Source of the DNA: Sphingobacterium athyrii | GTDB lineage: Bacteria; Bacteroidota; Bacteroidia; Sphingobacteriales; Sphingobacteriaceae | Length of the DNA stretch: 64,000 bases | Direction of reading: 5' to 3' | Assembly (NCBI RefSeq): GCF_003071065.1 | Contig: NZ_QCXX01000003.1 | Location: 62,001 to 126,000, forward strand | In this document: piece by piece, positions 8,901-17,967 of the stretch | How the letters are laid out: every line of letters starts with the position of its first letter | Position numbering within the stretch: position 1 is the stretch's first letter | The notes under the pieces: model-generated | Database searches by the model: none | The model's input: only the letters and a program-made list of their open reading frames with translations | Told to the model about the DNA's origin: nothing | Translations under genes and position numbers: made by a program

Positions 8901-9013
8901 ACAGGGGATTTGACCCTGAAGTAACCTCAGGTAGCAACGTACAGATTGGTACGGATGCTGGAATTTATCCGGCTGCTAAGTCTGTTTCTGTTGGTATATC
9001 CTTAACCTTCTAA
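5960..9013 (+). CDS. SusC-family TonB-linked outer membrane transporter, PUL 1
   Basis: A 1017-aa SusC/RagA protein that imports oligosaccharides through the outer membrane using TonB energy. A signal peptide ends near AQQ (about residue 26). A carboxypeptidase-regulatory-like beta domain follows (GTVIDATTKEPIEGVTI, about 37-110). The VVVVGYGTQKR signature lies near 117-127, then the plug domain (LYVIDGFP, SIEVLKDAAATAIYGSRGANGVI) and a long beta-barrel ending in a C-terminal Phe, as expected for outer membrane insertion. It is followed at 15 bp by its SusD partner and then by two sulfatases, so a sulfated glycan is the inferred cargo. No anti-sigma or sigma gene and no hybrid regulator lies next to it. 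Confidence 0.95.
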   Translation: MKNFSVLSYAILAVLLLYNFASVQAQQPQPIINASLIGTVIDATTKEPIEGVTIQLEAVTHSVKTDRNGKFQFVTGQKLPFSLILTFVGYQKKKIIVNTSPAVIELSPSSEDLEEVVVVGYGTQKRRDLTGAVASLPENLLKQPVSSLDQTLKGGISGVQVTQTSGQPGGGVSIRIRGGASVQGGNEPLYVIDGFPVYNQTESTGVGSGTPVNPLASINPADIESIEVLKDAAATAIYGSRGANGVILVTTKKGKAGHVQLNYDGSIGAQSVLKKIDVLNAHDFAVLRNEALYDANPSLGQNQYRKQTELDQLGEGTNWQKEAFRTGKIQNHQLSLSGGAEKVQYFLGANYFDQEGVIINTDFRRLGFRSNINANPFDRLQVGANLSINKTNAQIAPSGIVNALLIMPPTATIYEPNGDYTLRNPFENIFANPIATLKETTNTSNGLRVLGTSFAQYRILKGLQAKVLLGVDLNNRNDKFYLPSYIYEGAGSKGEASLGNLNGTSWLNENTLTYTGVIGQHNFNALLGFTQQENKNEVFSAGAQNFVTDDLLFNNLQSGSILTRPTSDTYNWVLHSYLARVNYNYANKYYVSASVRRDGSSRFGADNKWGNFPSLAFSWRIINEPFFKQVFPSIDDFKIRTSFGTTGNQEIGQYQSLSTLYSLNYLFGNNVITGFASQRVPNKNLGWETTFQYDVGFDLSLLRNRLQFTVDYYYKKTKDLLLNVEIPWTSGYATSLQNFGSVSNKGLEFGLKSKNLQGNLSWNTDLNVSFNRNKVLTIGEGATSYVAGNYIIKVGEPLGTFYGTVIDGILQSGEENGKGALTGNANPKAGDRLYKDINGDGQFTTANDRTIIGNAQPDFIFGISNTLSYKGFDLSFLIQGTVGNDLLNINRQNLEMFTGQQNASIDALNRWTKDNPSRLYPRAKLDPAPVFSNQFVESGAFARLKSLQFGYSFPKEWLKNAHITNLNLYLAAQNLLTWTSYRGFDPEVTSGSNVQIGTDAGIYPAAKSVSVGISLTF

Positions 9014-9028
9014 TTTTTACAGATCCCA

Positions 9029-10498
9029 ATGAAAAAATTATATTATTCTATTCCTTTATTGTTCGTTTTGTTAACAGGAATCTCCTGTTCAAAATTGACC
9101 GAGAAGCCCGAAAGTGCATTGGTTTCCGAACAGTTTTACCTGAATCAAGGGCAAGCAGTGGCCGCAGTAACGGGTACTTATCGAAAACTGTATGAGACGG
9201 GGCAATCGTTGTACAACAGCTTATTCCAGATCGGCGTGGAGATGGCAACAGATGACTATGAAGCAGGACCCCGGGCGCGAAATGCTCATGTGCGCGCCAT
9301 CAGTAATTTAACCCACGACGCCTCAAACGATCGGATGGAACAACTCTGGAAACAAAGTTATGATGCCATTAACGCGTCAAATCTAAATATCATTAATATC
9401 GAAGCGATGAACCAAAATCAGATCGATGCCACGGTACAACAACGTCTGGTCAACGAAGCTAAATTTTTGCGTGCATTACATTACTTCAATCTGGTGCGCT
9501 GGTTTGGCCCTGTTCCGCTTGTCATACGTCCCACAGAAGGCTTATCAGCACAAGAATTATACGTGGCAAAAGCTTCAGAAGACGAAGTCTATGCACAGAT
9601 TATAAACGATCTAAAAGCTGCCTCCAGTCTCCCGAATTATAAGAATTATGGCGATGCGGACAAAGGTCGTGCTACATCCGGTGCGGCTAAAAGCCTCCTG
9701 GCCAAGGTATATCTGACCCGATTGGATTGGACTAATGCCAAATTGTTAGCCAAGGATGTGATTGACAAAGAGGGATATGCACTTTTTCCGGATTTTTCAG
9801 ATGTCTTCAATATCGATAAAAAAAATGGTATTGAACATATTTTTTCAGCACAGTTTAAAGGAAATAGTGGCTATCAAGGGAACTCATTGGCCAGTCGTTC
9901 CGCTCCGGCAGATATACCCGGTATCAATGGGGATTATGCCGATGCCTTACATGCCGAAGGTGGCCTGTACAAGAGCTTCGCGCTGACTGATAAACGTCTT
10001 TCCGTAACATTTACAACTGGCATGATATCACCCACAGATGGAAAATATTATGCGCTAGCCAAACCACAATTCAATAAGTATTATGACCAGACCGTAGTCG
10101 GCAACCAGGCGCAGTCTTCAAAGAATACCCCCATCATACGATATGCGGAGGTCCTGCTTATTTTGGCAGAAGCGGAAAATGAGTTAAATGGGCCAACGCA
10201 GGAAGCGCGTGATGCGATCAATGCCGTCCGTATACGCGCTGGCGTTGAAAAGCTGTCTGATACGGAAAGCAAAGATAGCTTTCGGGAACTGGTATTTGAG
10301 GAACGACGCAAGGAATTGGTCTATGAGTACCAACGTTGGTTTGACTTGGTACGTCGTGGAGCAAACTATTACATCACAAAACTAAAAACGGCAGGAAAAA
10401 CAAATGCTGCAGCGCGACATCTTCATTTTCCAACACCGCAACGGGAGCTGAATTTGAATCCAAAATTGGTTCAACACCCAGACTGGTTGGCTAAATAA
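9029..10498 (+). CDS. SusD/RagB-family glycan-binding lipoprotein, PUL 1
   Basis: A 489-aa surface lipoprotein that caps the SusC barrel and binds glycan. The signal ends at a lipobox LTGISC with Cys20 as the lipidated residue. The RagB/SusD pattern is clear: helical TPR-like N-terminal half (ALHYFNLVRWFGPVPLV), then the conserved C-terminal RYAEVLLILAEAENE and FEERRKELVYEYQRWFDLVR blocks. The gene sits 15 bp after susC. Glycan specificity cannot be predicted from this family. Confidence 0.94.
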   Translation: MKKLYYSIPLLFVLLTGISCSKLTEKPESALVSEQFYLNQGQAVAAVTGTYRKLYETGQSLYNSLFQIGVEMATDDYEAGPRARNAHVRAISNLTHDASNDRMEQLWKQSYDAINASNLNIINIEAMNQNQIDATVQQRLVNEAKFLRALHYFNLVRWFGPVPLVIRPTEGLSAQELYVAKASEDEVYAQIINDLKAASSLPNYKNYGDADKGRATSGAAKSLLAKVYLTRLDWTNAKLLAKDVIDKEGYALFPDFSDVFNIDKKNGIEHIFSAQFKGNSGYQGNSLASRSAPADIPGINGDYADALHAEGGLYKSFALTDKRLSVTFTTGMISPTDGKYYALAKPQFNKYYDQTVVGNQAQSSKNTPIIRYAEVLLILAEAENELNGPTQEARDAINAVRIRAGVEKLSDTESKDSFRELVFEERRKELVYEYQRWFDLVRRGANYYITKLKTAGKTNAAARHLHFPTPQRELNLNPKLVQHPDWLAK

Positions 10499-10559
10499 CG
10501 AATGGTATCGCTGTTATGGAACACTCTATTTTTATTCGTACTACAAAACATCATAAATT

Positions 10560-12152
10560 ATGAAAACAATATACATTCTTATCGCACTTTGTCTAAGCTG
10601 GACGCTGAACAGGAGTATTGCACAGGACAAACGACCAAATATTGTATTAATTCTGGTTGACGACTTGGGTTTTTCAGACATAGCGCCTTATGGCGGAACA
10701 GATTTTCATACCCCAAATTTGACGGAGCTGGCAAAACAGGGTACACGTTTCCAGGAGTTTTATAATAATTCAATCTGTGCGCCGACGCGAGCAACATTAT
10801 TGACAGGACAATATGCACATCGCGCGGGAATGGGGTATTTTAATGTTAACCTTGGCCTGCCCGCATACCAGGGCTTTTTAAACCACGAGTCGCTGACGCT
10901 GGCGGAAGTACTAAAAGGAGCGGGCTATTCTACGATTATCTCCGGAAAATGGCATGTTGGCGATGATTATGACCAATGGCCTGCGCAACGTGGTTTTGAA
11001 CGCTCCTTTAATTTTGTGGGTGGGGCTTCCAATTTTTATGAAATCAATGGACCTGAAAATCCTACCGTGCCTTTGTATCGAAATAATAAACCTTTCTATC
11101 TACAGCGAGGACGTTACCTCACGGACGAGATTACTGATCAGGCAATTGGCTTTCTGCGTGAACAAGAGCAGGATAAAAAACCGTTTTTTCTATATCTCGC
11201 CTTTAACGCACCACATTGGCCTTTGCAGGCTCCGGAAGAAGAAACCCAAAAATACAAGGGCGTATATCGGCAGGGCTGGGATAGTCTGCGTGTGAAACGT
11301 TATGAAAATGCGGTTCAAAGTGGAGTTTTTCCGAAAGGACAGCCTATTTCGACAAAGGATTCAAGTGTACAGGAATGGAACAAGCTCACCTATGACGAAC
11401 AGCAATACTGGCAACGTCGACAGCAGGTGTTCGCTGCCATGGTCGATCGCGTCGACCAAAGTATCGGAAAAGTGCGAAAAACCTTGAAGGAACTGAAAAA
11501 AGACAAGAATACCATTATCATCTTTTTGTCCGATAACGGCGCACAAGGCGGTGATCGCAACCGCATCTATACCTCACGGAATACGGAGACTGTAGGGTTG
11601 CCTGGTTCCTATGATATGCAAAATAGCAATTGGTCACAAACGGGTAACTCGCCCCTGCGGAGCTATAAAGATAATCCTTATGAAGGTGGTATCGGTGCGC
11701 CGTTTATTGTCTGGTTTCCAAAGGAAGTGAAAGCCAATGTTGTTAAGAAAGGTACGGGACACCTGATTGATATCGCCCCGACATTATATGATTTTGCCCA
11801 GGCAAAATATCCGTCAAAAGAGGGCAACTTACCCATCAATCCCTTACCAGGCATTAGTCTGAGAGCCTTATTGCATACCGATAAAAATCAGGTTGAGCGT
11901 CCGACTCCATTATTTTGGGAACGAGCCGGCAACAAAGCCGTACGGTATGGTAAATGGAAACTCGTGTCTTTATTCAAAGAGGGGAATAAACCACAGCTGT
12001 ACAATATCGATGCGGACAGGGGTGAAAACAATAATGTCGCAGATCAATATCCGGAAATTGTTGAAGATCTCGAAGCGCGTTATAAGCTTTGGGCAAAAGA
12101 GAATGGGGTAGTGGACTATAAACTGCTGAAAATAAACAGTCAGTTTCGCTAG
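10560..12152 (+). CDS. Exported S1-family sulfatase, first of a tandem pair
   Basis: A 530-aa formylglycine-dependent sulfatase with a signal peptide (cleavage near AQDK). Metal-binding D34-D35 lie in ILVDDLG. The maturation motif is Cys73-Ala-Pro-Thr-Arg77 followed by TGQ; Cys73 would become formylglycine. Further family blocks are SGKWHVG, PFFLYLAFNAPHWPL and IIFLSDNGAQGG. It hydrolyses sulfate esters, presumably on the glycan imported by the neighbouring SusCD. A maturase (anSME-type or FGE) is needed and is not in this window. The next gene is a clear paralogue. Confidence 0.94.
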   Translation: MKTIYILIALCLSWTLNRSIAQDKRPNIVLILVDDLGFSDIAPYGGTDFHTPNLTELAKQGTRFQEFYNNSICAPTRATLLTGQYAHRAGMGYFNVNLGLPAYQGFLNHESLTLAEVLKGAGYSTIISGKWHVGDDYDQWPAQRGFERSFNFVGGASNFYEINGPENPTVPLYRNNKPFYLQRGRYLTDEITDQAIGFLREQEQDKKPFFLYLAFNAPHWPLQAPEEETQKYKGVYRQGWDSLRVKRYENAVQSGVFPKGQPISTKDSSVQEWNKLTYDEQQYWQRRQQVFAAMVDRVDQSIGKVRKTLKELKKDKNTIIIFLSDNGAQGGDRNRIYTSRNTETVGLPGSYDMQNSNWSQTGNSPLRSYKDNPYEGGIGAPFIVWFPKEVKANVVKKGTGHLIDIAPTLYDFAQAKYPSKEGNLPINPLPGISLRALLHTDKNQVERPTPLFWERAGNKAVRYGKWKLVSLFKEGNKPQLYNIDADRGENNNVADQYPEIVEDLEARYKLWAKENGVVDYKLLKINSQFR

Positions 12153-12254
12153 GCATAAAAGATAGGCTATGAAAACCCTGATGATGTATTCGTACCGAGT
12201 GAAGAGAGTTCATCTTTATCGTGGAGACTAAACACATATAAAAATTCTTATCAA

Positions 12255-13877
12255 ATGAAAAAACTAACACTATGTATTGCCCTTATTTTTGGTGGTGCAA
12301 GTGCTCTTGTGGCACAAAGCAACAAGCCGAATATTATCTTGATTCTTGCCGATGACCTCGGATACTCCGATTTGGGTGCTTATGGATCGGAGATCGCAAC
12401 CCCCAATCTGGATCGTCTGGCCAGCGAGGGAATACGGTTAAAACAATTTTATAATAACTCCATCTGTGCGCCAACACGCGCATCCCTGATTACAGGTCAG
12501 TACCAGCATAAAGCTGGCGTGGGGTATTTTTCCAATGATTTGGGCTTACCGGCTTACCAAGGTTATCTCAATGCTGAATCATTGACGATTGCCGAAGTTC
12601 TTCGTGCCAACGGCTACGTCACCGCGACATCAGGCAAATGGCATGTGTCTGGCAAAGGCAAGAGCCTACCTTGGGACCGTGGTTTTGATTTCGTTTTTCC
12701 AAGAGAAGAAAAGAATTCAGATTCAGGAGCCCCGACATTTAAAGAAGCAACAGATGCTGCAGGCTACCCCTTGGAAAGTTCTTTTTCTACGGAAGTGATC
12801 AATCGGAAGGCCGAAGGTTTTCTAGATCAGATCAAGGGTCAGGATAAACCGTTCTTCCTATATTTAGCGCATACGGCACCGCATTGGCCTTTAGTAGCTC
12901 TACCACAGGATATTGCCAAGTATAAGGGATACTATGATAAAGGTTGGGAGAGCATCCGTAGGGCACGGTTTAAGCGCCAAAAAGAACTGGGGATAGTTGA
13001 CAATACGACCACACTTTCCATTGCTGACGAAGATATCTACGACTGGGAACGCTTATCCTTTGATCAAAGACAGCAGTGGGCCAGAAAAATGGAAGTTTTC
13101 GCTGCGATGGTCGACCGCCTGGATCAGACAATCGGTAAATTGTTGCAAAAACTCAAAGAAAATGGCCAGTTAGACAATACCTTAATTGTGTTCCTGTCGG
13201 ATAATGGTGCACCTGCAGAGGACCTCGTCCGTTGGTTCCATGGCGCCCGATTGAACAGTGGGCCAGTGGGTACGGTAGGTTCATTTGAATCACAAAGTAA
13301 AAATTGGTCTTATGCATCAAATACGCCGTTCAGGGCATTTAAAGATTACACCTACGAGGGTGGGATCAATGCTCCATTTATCGCCTGGTTTCCGGGGAAA
13401 ATCGCCAGTGGCATCAAAAAAGGAACTGGCCATATCATCGACCTGGCGCCAACCTTCTATGAACTTGCCGGAGCCATTTATCCCAAGGAATATCAAGGCC
13501 ATCAGGCAAATAAGCTTCCCGGAAAAAGTTTACTTCCGGTGCTGTTCAATCAGCAGGATACCGTAACGCGTGAAGAAGGTCTTTTTTGGGAGCGGGCTGG
13601 AAACCGTGCTGCACGGATAGGGAAGTGGAAGTTGGTGTCCACCTGGCCATCCTACAAGTGGGAACTATATGATCTGGAACAAGATCCGAGCGAACGAAAA
13701 GATATTGCGGCACAACATCACGATGTAGTATCGCGCCTATCTACCGCTTATTTTCGTTGGGCCAAGGATAACGGGGTGGTGGAATTTGCTGAATTAGAAA
13801 GCAAGGAACCGAGTAGTATGAAGGAGTTTCGGGAAAGTAAGGTGCAGGAGATCGCTGCACCAGCATTTCGTTTTTAA
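12255..13877 (+). CDS. Exported S1-family sulfatase, second of a tandem pair
   Basis: A 540-aa paralogue of the preceding sulfatase with the same block order: signal peptide to about residue 21, metal ligands D33-D34 in ILADDLG, maturation motif Cys71-Ala-Pro-Thr-Arg75 then TGQ, SGKWHV, PFFLYLAHTAPHWPL and VFLSDNGAP. Because both copies keep intact active sites, they probably remove sulfate from different ring positions or sugars rather than being redundant. It is the last gene of the operon; a bidirectional terminator follows at 13961. Confidence 0.94.
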   Translation: MKKLTLCIALIFGGASALVAQSNKPNIILILADDLGYSDLGAYGSEIATPNLDRLASEGIRLKQFYNNSICAPTRASLITGQYQHKAGVGYFSNDLGLPAYQGYLNAESLTIAEVLRANGYVTATSGKWHVSGKGKSLPWDRGFDFVFPREEKNSDSGAPTFKEATDAAGYPLESSFSTEVINRKAEGFLDQIKGQDKPFFLYLAHTAPHWPLVALPQDIAKYKGYYDKGWESIRRARFKRQKELGIVDNTTTLSIADEDIYDWERLSFDQRQQWARKMEVFAAMVDRLDQTIGKLLQKLKENGQLDNTLIVFLSDNGAPAEDLVRWFHGARLNSGPVGTVGSFESQSKNWSYASNTPFRAFKDYTYEGGINAPFIAWFPGKIASGIKKGTGHIIDLAPTFYELAGAIYPKEYQGHQANKLPGKSLLPVLFNQQDTVTREEGLFWERAGNRAARIGKWKLVSTWPSYKWELYDLEQDPSERKDIAAQHHDVVSRLSTAYFRWAKDNGVVEFAELESKEPSSMKEFRESKVQEIAAPAFRF

Positions 13878-13960
13878 GAAGCAAACCCTTTTTCAATGAA
13901 ACAGACGTTTTAGGCTTCGGATTGATTGCGGTTGAACCGTTTCACTTTACATTATTTTAT

Positions 13961-13998
13961 AAAAAAGGCACCAAGTTCCAATGGATCGGGTGCCTTTT
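13961..13998. terminator. Bidirectional terminator between sulfatase operon and rnhA
   Basis: AAAAGGCACC (13963-13972) and GGTGCCTTTT (13989-13998) form a perfect 10-bp stem with a 16-nt loop. A-runs on one side and T-runs on the other can serve both strands. Confidence 0.8.
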
Positions 13999-14066
13999 CG
14001 CTAACTGGAGCAATATCCAAATTTATCTGCCTCATTTCTCAATATCGCCCATTGAATTTTATCTTG

Positions 14067-14561
14067 CTACTTGTTTTCTTCGACTTCAAATACCGTGTCG
14101 ATTTTCCAATTGGACTTATCTTTGGATGCGGCCACAGCCAAACGGTCGCAACGTTCGTTCAAAGGATGGCCAGCATGGCCTTTTACCCAAACCAATTTGA
14201 CTTTATGTAGTTTATAAACATTCATTAAACGCATCCACAGGTCTTTATTTTTTTTGCCGGCAAAGCCTTTTTGGATCCATCCGTATACCCATTTTTTGTC
14301 AATGGCATCAATGACATATTTGGAGTCGGAATATACCGTAACGGCCTGATTTAAGTTTTTTAATGCTTCTAGCCCTACGATGACGGCCATCAGTTCCATA
14401 CGGTTATTTGTTGTTTTTCTATATCCTCCTGAAAATTCCTTTTCAATTAATTTTCCCTTGAACGCCTCATTGTCGCCTGTATAGATAGTCCTTAAGATAG
14501 TTCCATACCCTCCCGGACCTGGATTTCCACTAGATGCCCCGTCTGTATATAATTCGATCAT
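14067..14561 (-). CDS. rnhA: Ribonuclease HI
   Basis: A 164-aa enzyme that cleaves the RNA strand of RNA-DNA hybrids. The catalytic carboxylates are visible: D7 in [17 protein letters not shown]56 in [10 protein letters not shown]79 in YSDSKYV, and the late Asp in [10 protein letters not shown] start at the ATG at 14561, where the protein begins [12 protein letters not shown] as RNase HI normally does; a longer frame to 14645 would add a non-homologous leader. On the minus strand, TTG-N20-TAAGTTTG (-7 box at 14567-14574) lies immediately before this ATG, suggesting a very short or absent 5' UTR. Confidence 0.95.
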   Translation of the reverse strand: MIELYTDGASSGNPGPGGYGTILRTIYTGDNEAFKGKLIEKEFSGGYRKTTNNRMELMAVIVGLEALKNLNQAVTVYSDSKYVIDAIDKKWVYGWIQKGFAGKKNKDLWMRLMNVYKLHKVKLVWVKGHAGHPLNERCDRLAVAASKDKSNWKIDTVFEVEENK

Positions 14562-14770
14562 ACCCGCCAAACTTAGATAAATTTGCGTTGAAATACAATT
14601 ATAATTGTGCGCTGCAATGCGATGTTCTGAGAATCTGCCTATCATATCAAGGAGTTATTCGGTTTAGCAAGAGCGTCTTCGCTGTAATTTATCGCTTACA
14701 CAATGAAATTCTAATGATTTATATGTATTTTGCTGGCTTAAACTCGTTATGTAATCGATAATTTAACTCT

Positions 14771-16606
14771 ATGAAGTTTCAAAAGGTTTCTCTTTTTGTT
14801 CTTTTAGCGTCGGCATGTTTCAACGTCAGCGCTCAGAACACTATTTCAGCTCAAAAAATGGATTGGTTTGAAGACGCCAAGCTAGGGATTTTTATTCATT
14901 GGGGGATCTACTCCGTTGACGGGATCTCCGAGTCCTGGTCATTCTTCAATAATTATATTAACCACGATAATTACATCAAACAGCTCGATGGTTTTACAGC
15001 CAAAAATTATAAGCCAAAGGAGTGGGCTAAACTGATCAAACAAGCAGGTGCAAAGTATACGGTGATTACAACGAAACATCATGATGGGATTTCCTTGTGG
15101 AATACTCAGGCGGATAAAGCGATTACCACCCTAAAAGATGCCGCTGCCAAACAGGACGTTATTACACCATTTGTTCAGGCTATTCAGCAGGAGGGACTGC
15201 ATACAGGTCTCTATTATTCCCTGCCGGATTGGAGCCATCCTTATTACGATGTATTTACACGTGCAAGAAAACGTTACGAACTTGTCAAAGACCCAAATCG
15301 TTGGAACCGCTATGTCGAATATTATCAAAAACAACTCAGCGAATTATCCCAGCAATATAAACCTGAATTGATCTGGTTTGATGGCGACTGGGAGCATAGC
15401 GCCGAAGAGTGGAAGTCCAAGGAAACATTGTCGCTTCTACGTAAATACAACCCGAACATCATTATTAATTCGCGCTTGAACCACCATGGCGATTACGAGA
15501 CTCCTGAACAGGGGATTCCTGTAAGCCGGCCAGATGCTAAATTCTGGGAACTTTGCTATACCATGAACGACTCTTGGGGGTATCAGCCTTTTGACAAGAA
15601 ATACAAGTCACCCAATATGATTATCCGTACTTTGGTAGACTGTATTTCCATGGGTGGAAACCTCCTCCTGGATATCGGCCCAAAAGCTGACGGTAGCATC
15701 CCCGAAGAGCAGATGAATATTTTGAAGCAGTTGGGAAGATGGACGAATAAACACGCTTCGGCAATATATGGTACAAGAGCAGGCATTCCATTCGAAAATT
15801 ACAACGGGAAGTCCGCTTTGTCAAAAGATGGAAAAACCCTCTATCTCTACCTATATGAACAAAAACCACAATTGCAGTTAAAGGGGTTGCTGAATGATGC
15901 TATTCAGACGGTTTCTGTTGTTGGAGATGCTGCGTCTAAGGTAACTGCAGTATCGTTGGATGAAAAAGTCCAATTGGACCTGACAAAAGTTAACTTTGAT
16001 CAGGACGTCACGGTATTGGCCTTGACATTCAAAGACAAGGTACAGTGGCACACACCTCGTGAAGAAGCTATTAGTTTACAAGCTGTACTTGACAACAAGC
16101 AAACCAATACCGCATTAAATCAAATCGCATCAGTGCTCCATAGTGGAAAAAATATCTTCGATCATTCCGGTTTAACTATAGATGGTATGGAGTCAAAGTT
16201 GCCTGTGGGAAATTTGACAAATCCAGCCGTTTTAGATTGGGTTAAGAAGCATGCAGAAGCACTTTATGATACCGGAAAGGGACTACCTGAAGGACATTAT
16301 GAAGGTTTAAGTGCGCTTTCAAAGGATCGTCAGACCCTTTACCTTTTTGTCGAAGGGACGCCAACAGGCCCTATTGCGCTCAAAGGAATAAAAAACGGTA
16401 TTGCTCGGATTCGACTGGTGGGTGAAGGATCCATGATCAATCATGAGATTTTCAATAAACTTTACTGGAGCAGTATTCCGGGGATTGTTTATATTCAGGC
16501 ACCTAAGGAACGCTTGGATAAAAATATGACTGTTATAGCGGTGTTATTGGATTCGCCTTTGGCATTGCATCGCGAGAAAGTTGGCGCCATTGAAAATAAT
16601 TTATAA
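14771..16606 (+). CDS. Exported GH29 alpha-L-fucosidase
   Basis: A 611-aa glycoside hydrolase that releases alpha-linked L-fucose. The signal peptide ends near SAQ (residue 21). GH29 blocks are clear: DWFEDAKLGIFIHWGIYSV (31-49), TTKHHDGISLW (100-110), GLYYSLPDWSHP, and IWFDGDWEHS, where D204 aligns with the catalytic nucleophile. The C-terminal third (about 350-611) is beta-rich and less recognisable. It is monocistronic as far as can be seen, on the far side of rnhA from the sulfatase PUL. A functional link to sulfated fucose-containing glycans is plausible but inferred. Confidence 0.93.
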   Translation: MKFQKVSLFVLLASACFNVSAQNTISAQKMDWFEDAKLGIFIHWGIYSVDGISESWSFFNNYINHDNYIKQLDGFTAKNYKPKEWAKLIKQAGAKYTVITTKHHDGISLWNTQADKAITTLKDAAAKQDVITPFVQAIQQEGLHTGLYYSLPDWSHPYYDVFTRARKRYELVKDPNRWNRYVEYYQKQLSELSQQYKPELIWFDGDWEHSAEEWKSKETLSLLRKYNPNIIINSRLNHHGDYETPEQGIPVSRPDAKFWELCYTMNDSWGYQPFDKKYKSPNMIIRTLVDCISMGGNLLLDIGPKADGSIPEEQMNILKQLGRWTNKHASAIYGTRAGIPFENYNGKSALSKDGKTLYLYLYEQKPQLQLKGLLNDAIQTVSVVGDAASKVTAVSLDEKVQLDLTKVNFDQDVTVLALTFKDKVQWHTPREEAISLQAVLDNKQTNTALNQIASVLHSGKNIFDHSGLTIDGMESKLPVGNLTNPAVLDWVKKHAEALYDTGKGLPEGHYEGLSALSKDRQTLYLFVEGTPTGPIALKGIKNGIARIRLVGEGSMINHEIFNKLYWSSIPGIVYIQAPKERLDKNMTVIAVLLDSPLALHREKVGAIENNL

Positions 16607-16650
16607 CATCACCGTTATGGCGGGAATTATTTTTATACTAAATTAGGCGG

Positions 16651-17109
16651 ATGAGTCTATTGCATACTTTTCTTGCATCTCTGTCTGTGGTCGCACTAAG
16701 CGTGTCCTGTGCTGCCGGAGATGGAAATAAAATGGAACGACAACGTGCGGATTCGCTAGCCAATAAAGTGGTTGAGGGAAAAATAAATCTGGAATGGCTG
16801 GCCAATTCAGATGAATTTATGTATTTCAATGAGAAATACTTTCACGAGGCGGCTGATTTGAAAATGATACCGAAGTTTGACAAGGTACAGATTCAAATTG
16901 TAACCTATCGTATTTATAAGCATGTCAAGCTGTCGGATAACCGTTATCATTTTGCTGTAAAACAGGCAAAAGATCTGCATATACCCAATAAGGCCTTTGT
17001 TTATTACCAGCGTTCTTTCGATGAGATGAACCGAAAGGCCGCCGCTAGCAAAGATTCCATTCGGCTGGAGCTTCCTGATAACTACGCTATTAAATTGATA
17101 AACGAGTAG
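16651..17109 (+). CDS. Small lipoprotein of unknown function
   Basis: A 152-aa protein with a lipoprotein signal (VALSVSC, Cys20). The rest is charged and predicted helical, with a central NEKYFHEAADLKMIPKF segment. I do not recognise a family. It ends at the base where a GTG-led extension of the sirtuin frame begins, but the sirtuin's credible ATG lies 87 bp further on. Confidence 0.65.
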   Translation: MSLLHTFLASLSVVALSVSCAAGDGNKMERQRADSLANKVVEGKINLEWLANSDEFMYFNEKYFHEAADLKMIPKFDKVQIQIVTYRIYKHVKLSDNRYHFAVKQAKDLHIPNKAFVYYQRSFDEMNRKAAASKDSIRLELPDNYAIKLINE

Positions 17110-17195
17110 TGAACTCGTCTCTTGTTAAAAAAGTTATCCTTTTGAGCTCAATAGATTCATCAGATTTATTTATTTTTAAGGGACTAAGCAAGCAC

Positions 17196-17903
17196 ATGGA
17201 AAAGAAAAATATCGTTGTATTAACAGGAGCTGGGATTTCTGCCGAAAGTGGCATACCTACTTTTAGGGATGCAAATGGACTTTGGGAGGGACATGATGTG
17301 ATGGCTGTAGCCTCTATTGAAGGCTGGAAAAAAAATCCGGCGCTTGTTCAGGAATTTTACAACCTTAGACGGAAGGCTGCGCTGGCTGCAAGGCCAAATG
17401 CGGCGCATCTCGCGTTACGTCAGTTGGAATCGGCCTATCAGGTCACGATCGTCACACAAAATGTCGATTTGTTGCACGAGCAGGCCGGCTCTACAAAGAT
17501 TATACATTTACATGGTCGGTTGGATCAATCCAAGTCATCCATTGACGATCGTTTGATTTACCAGGTAGAAGGCGAAGAAATAAAAATGGGAGATCTTTGT
17601 GAAAAAGGAAGTCAACTGCGACCGAATATCGTGTGGTTTGGTGAAGCTGTTCCGGAGATTGAACGCGCAATGTCCTATGTTTCAAGAGCAGATATCCTCA
17701 TTATTATCGGAACTTCCTTACAGGTTTATCCAGCCGCCGGGCTGCGGCAATTTGCGCCTCATTATTGCCGATCTTTTTTGATCGACAAGCAAATCCCGAA
17801 CAGTACAACATTAGGTCGGATAAAGTGTTTTGAAGAAGCAGCCACCGTAGCGGTTCCGATCTTGGTCAAACAGTTGCTTCAGGAGGCTTCAGTTAAAGAT
17901 TAA
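17196..17903 (+). CDS. Sirtuin (Sir2 NAD-dependent deacylase), class III-like
   Basis: A 235-aa NAD-dependent protein lysine deacylase. NAD-binding VLTGAGISAESGIPTFRDANGLW (8-30), TQNVDLLHEQAG (88-98) and the catalytic His106 in HLHG are all present. Y55 and R58 (EFYNLRRK) match the YxxR pair that SIRT5-type sirtuins use to bind succinyl or malonyl lysine. The region after the catalytic His lacks the four zinc-binding cysteines of most sirtuins. I chose the ATG at 17196 because the homologous protein begins just before the NAD motif; the GTG at 17109 adds a non-homologous stretch. Confidence 0.92.
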   Translation: MEKKNIVVLTGAGISAESGIPTFRDANGLWEGHDVMAVASIEGWKKNPALVQEFYNLRRKAALAARPNAAHLALRQLESAYQVTIVTQNVDLLHEQAGSTKIIHLHGRLDQSKSSIDDRLIYQVEGEEIKMGDLCEKGSQLRPNIVWFGEAVPEIERAMSYVSRADILIIIGTSLQVYPAAGLRQFAPHYCRSFLIDKQIPNSTTLGRIKCFEEAATVAVPILVKQLLQEASVKD

Positions 17904-17967
17904 TGTAGCAGCGGATTATAAACTTCAAATAAACCTCATCCTGAAAAATGGAATTAAAACAAAAAAA

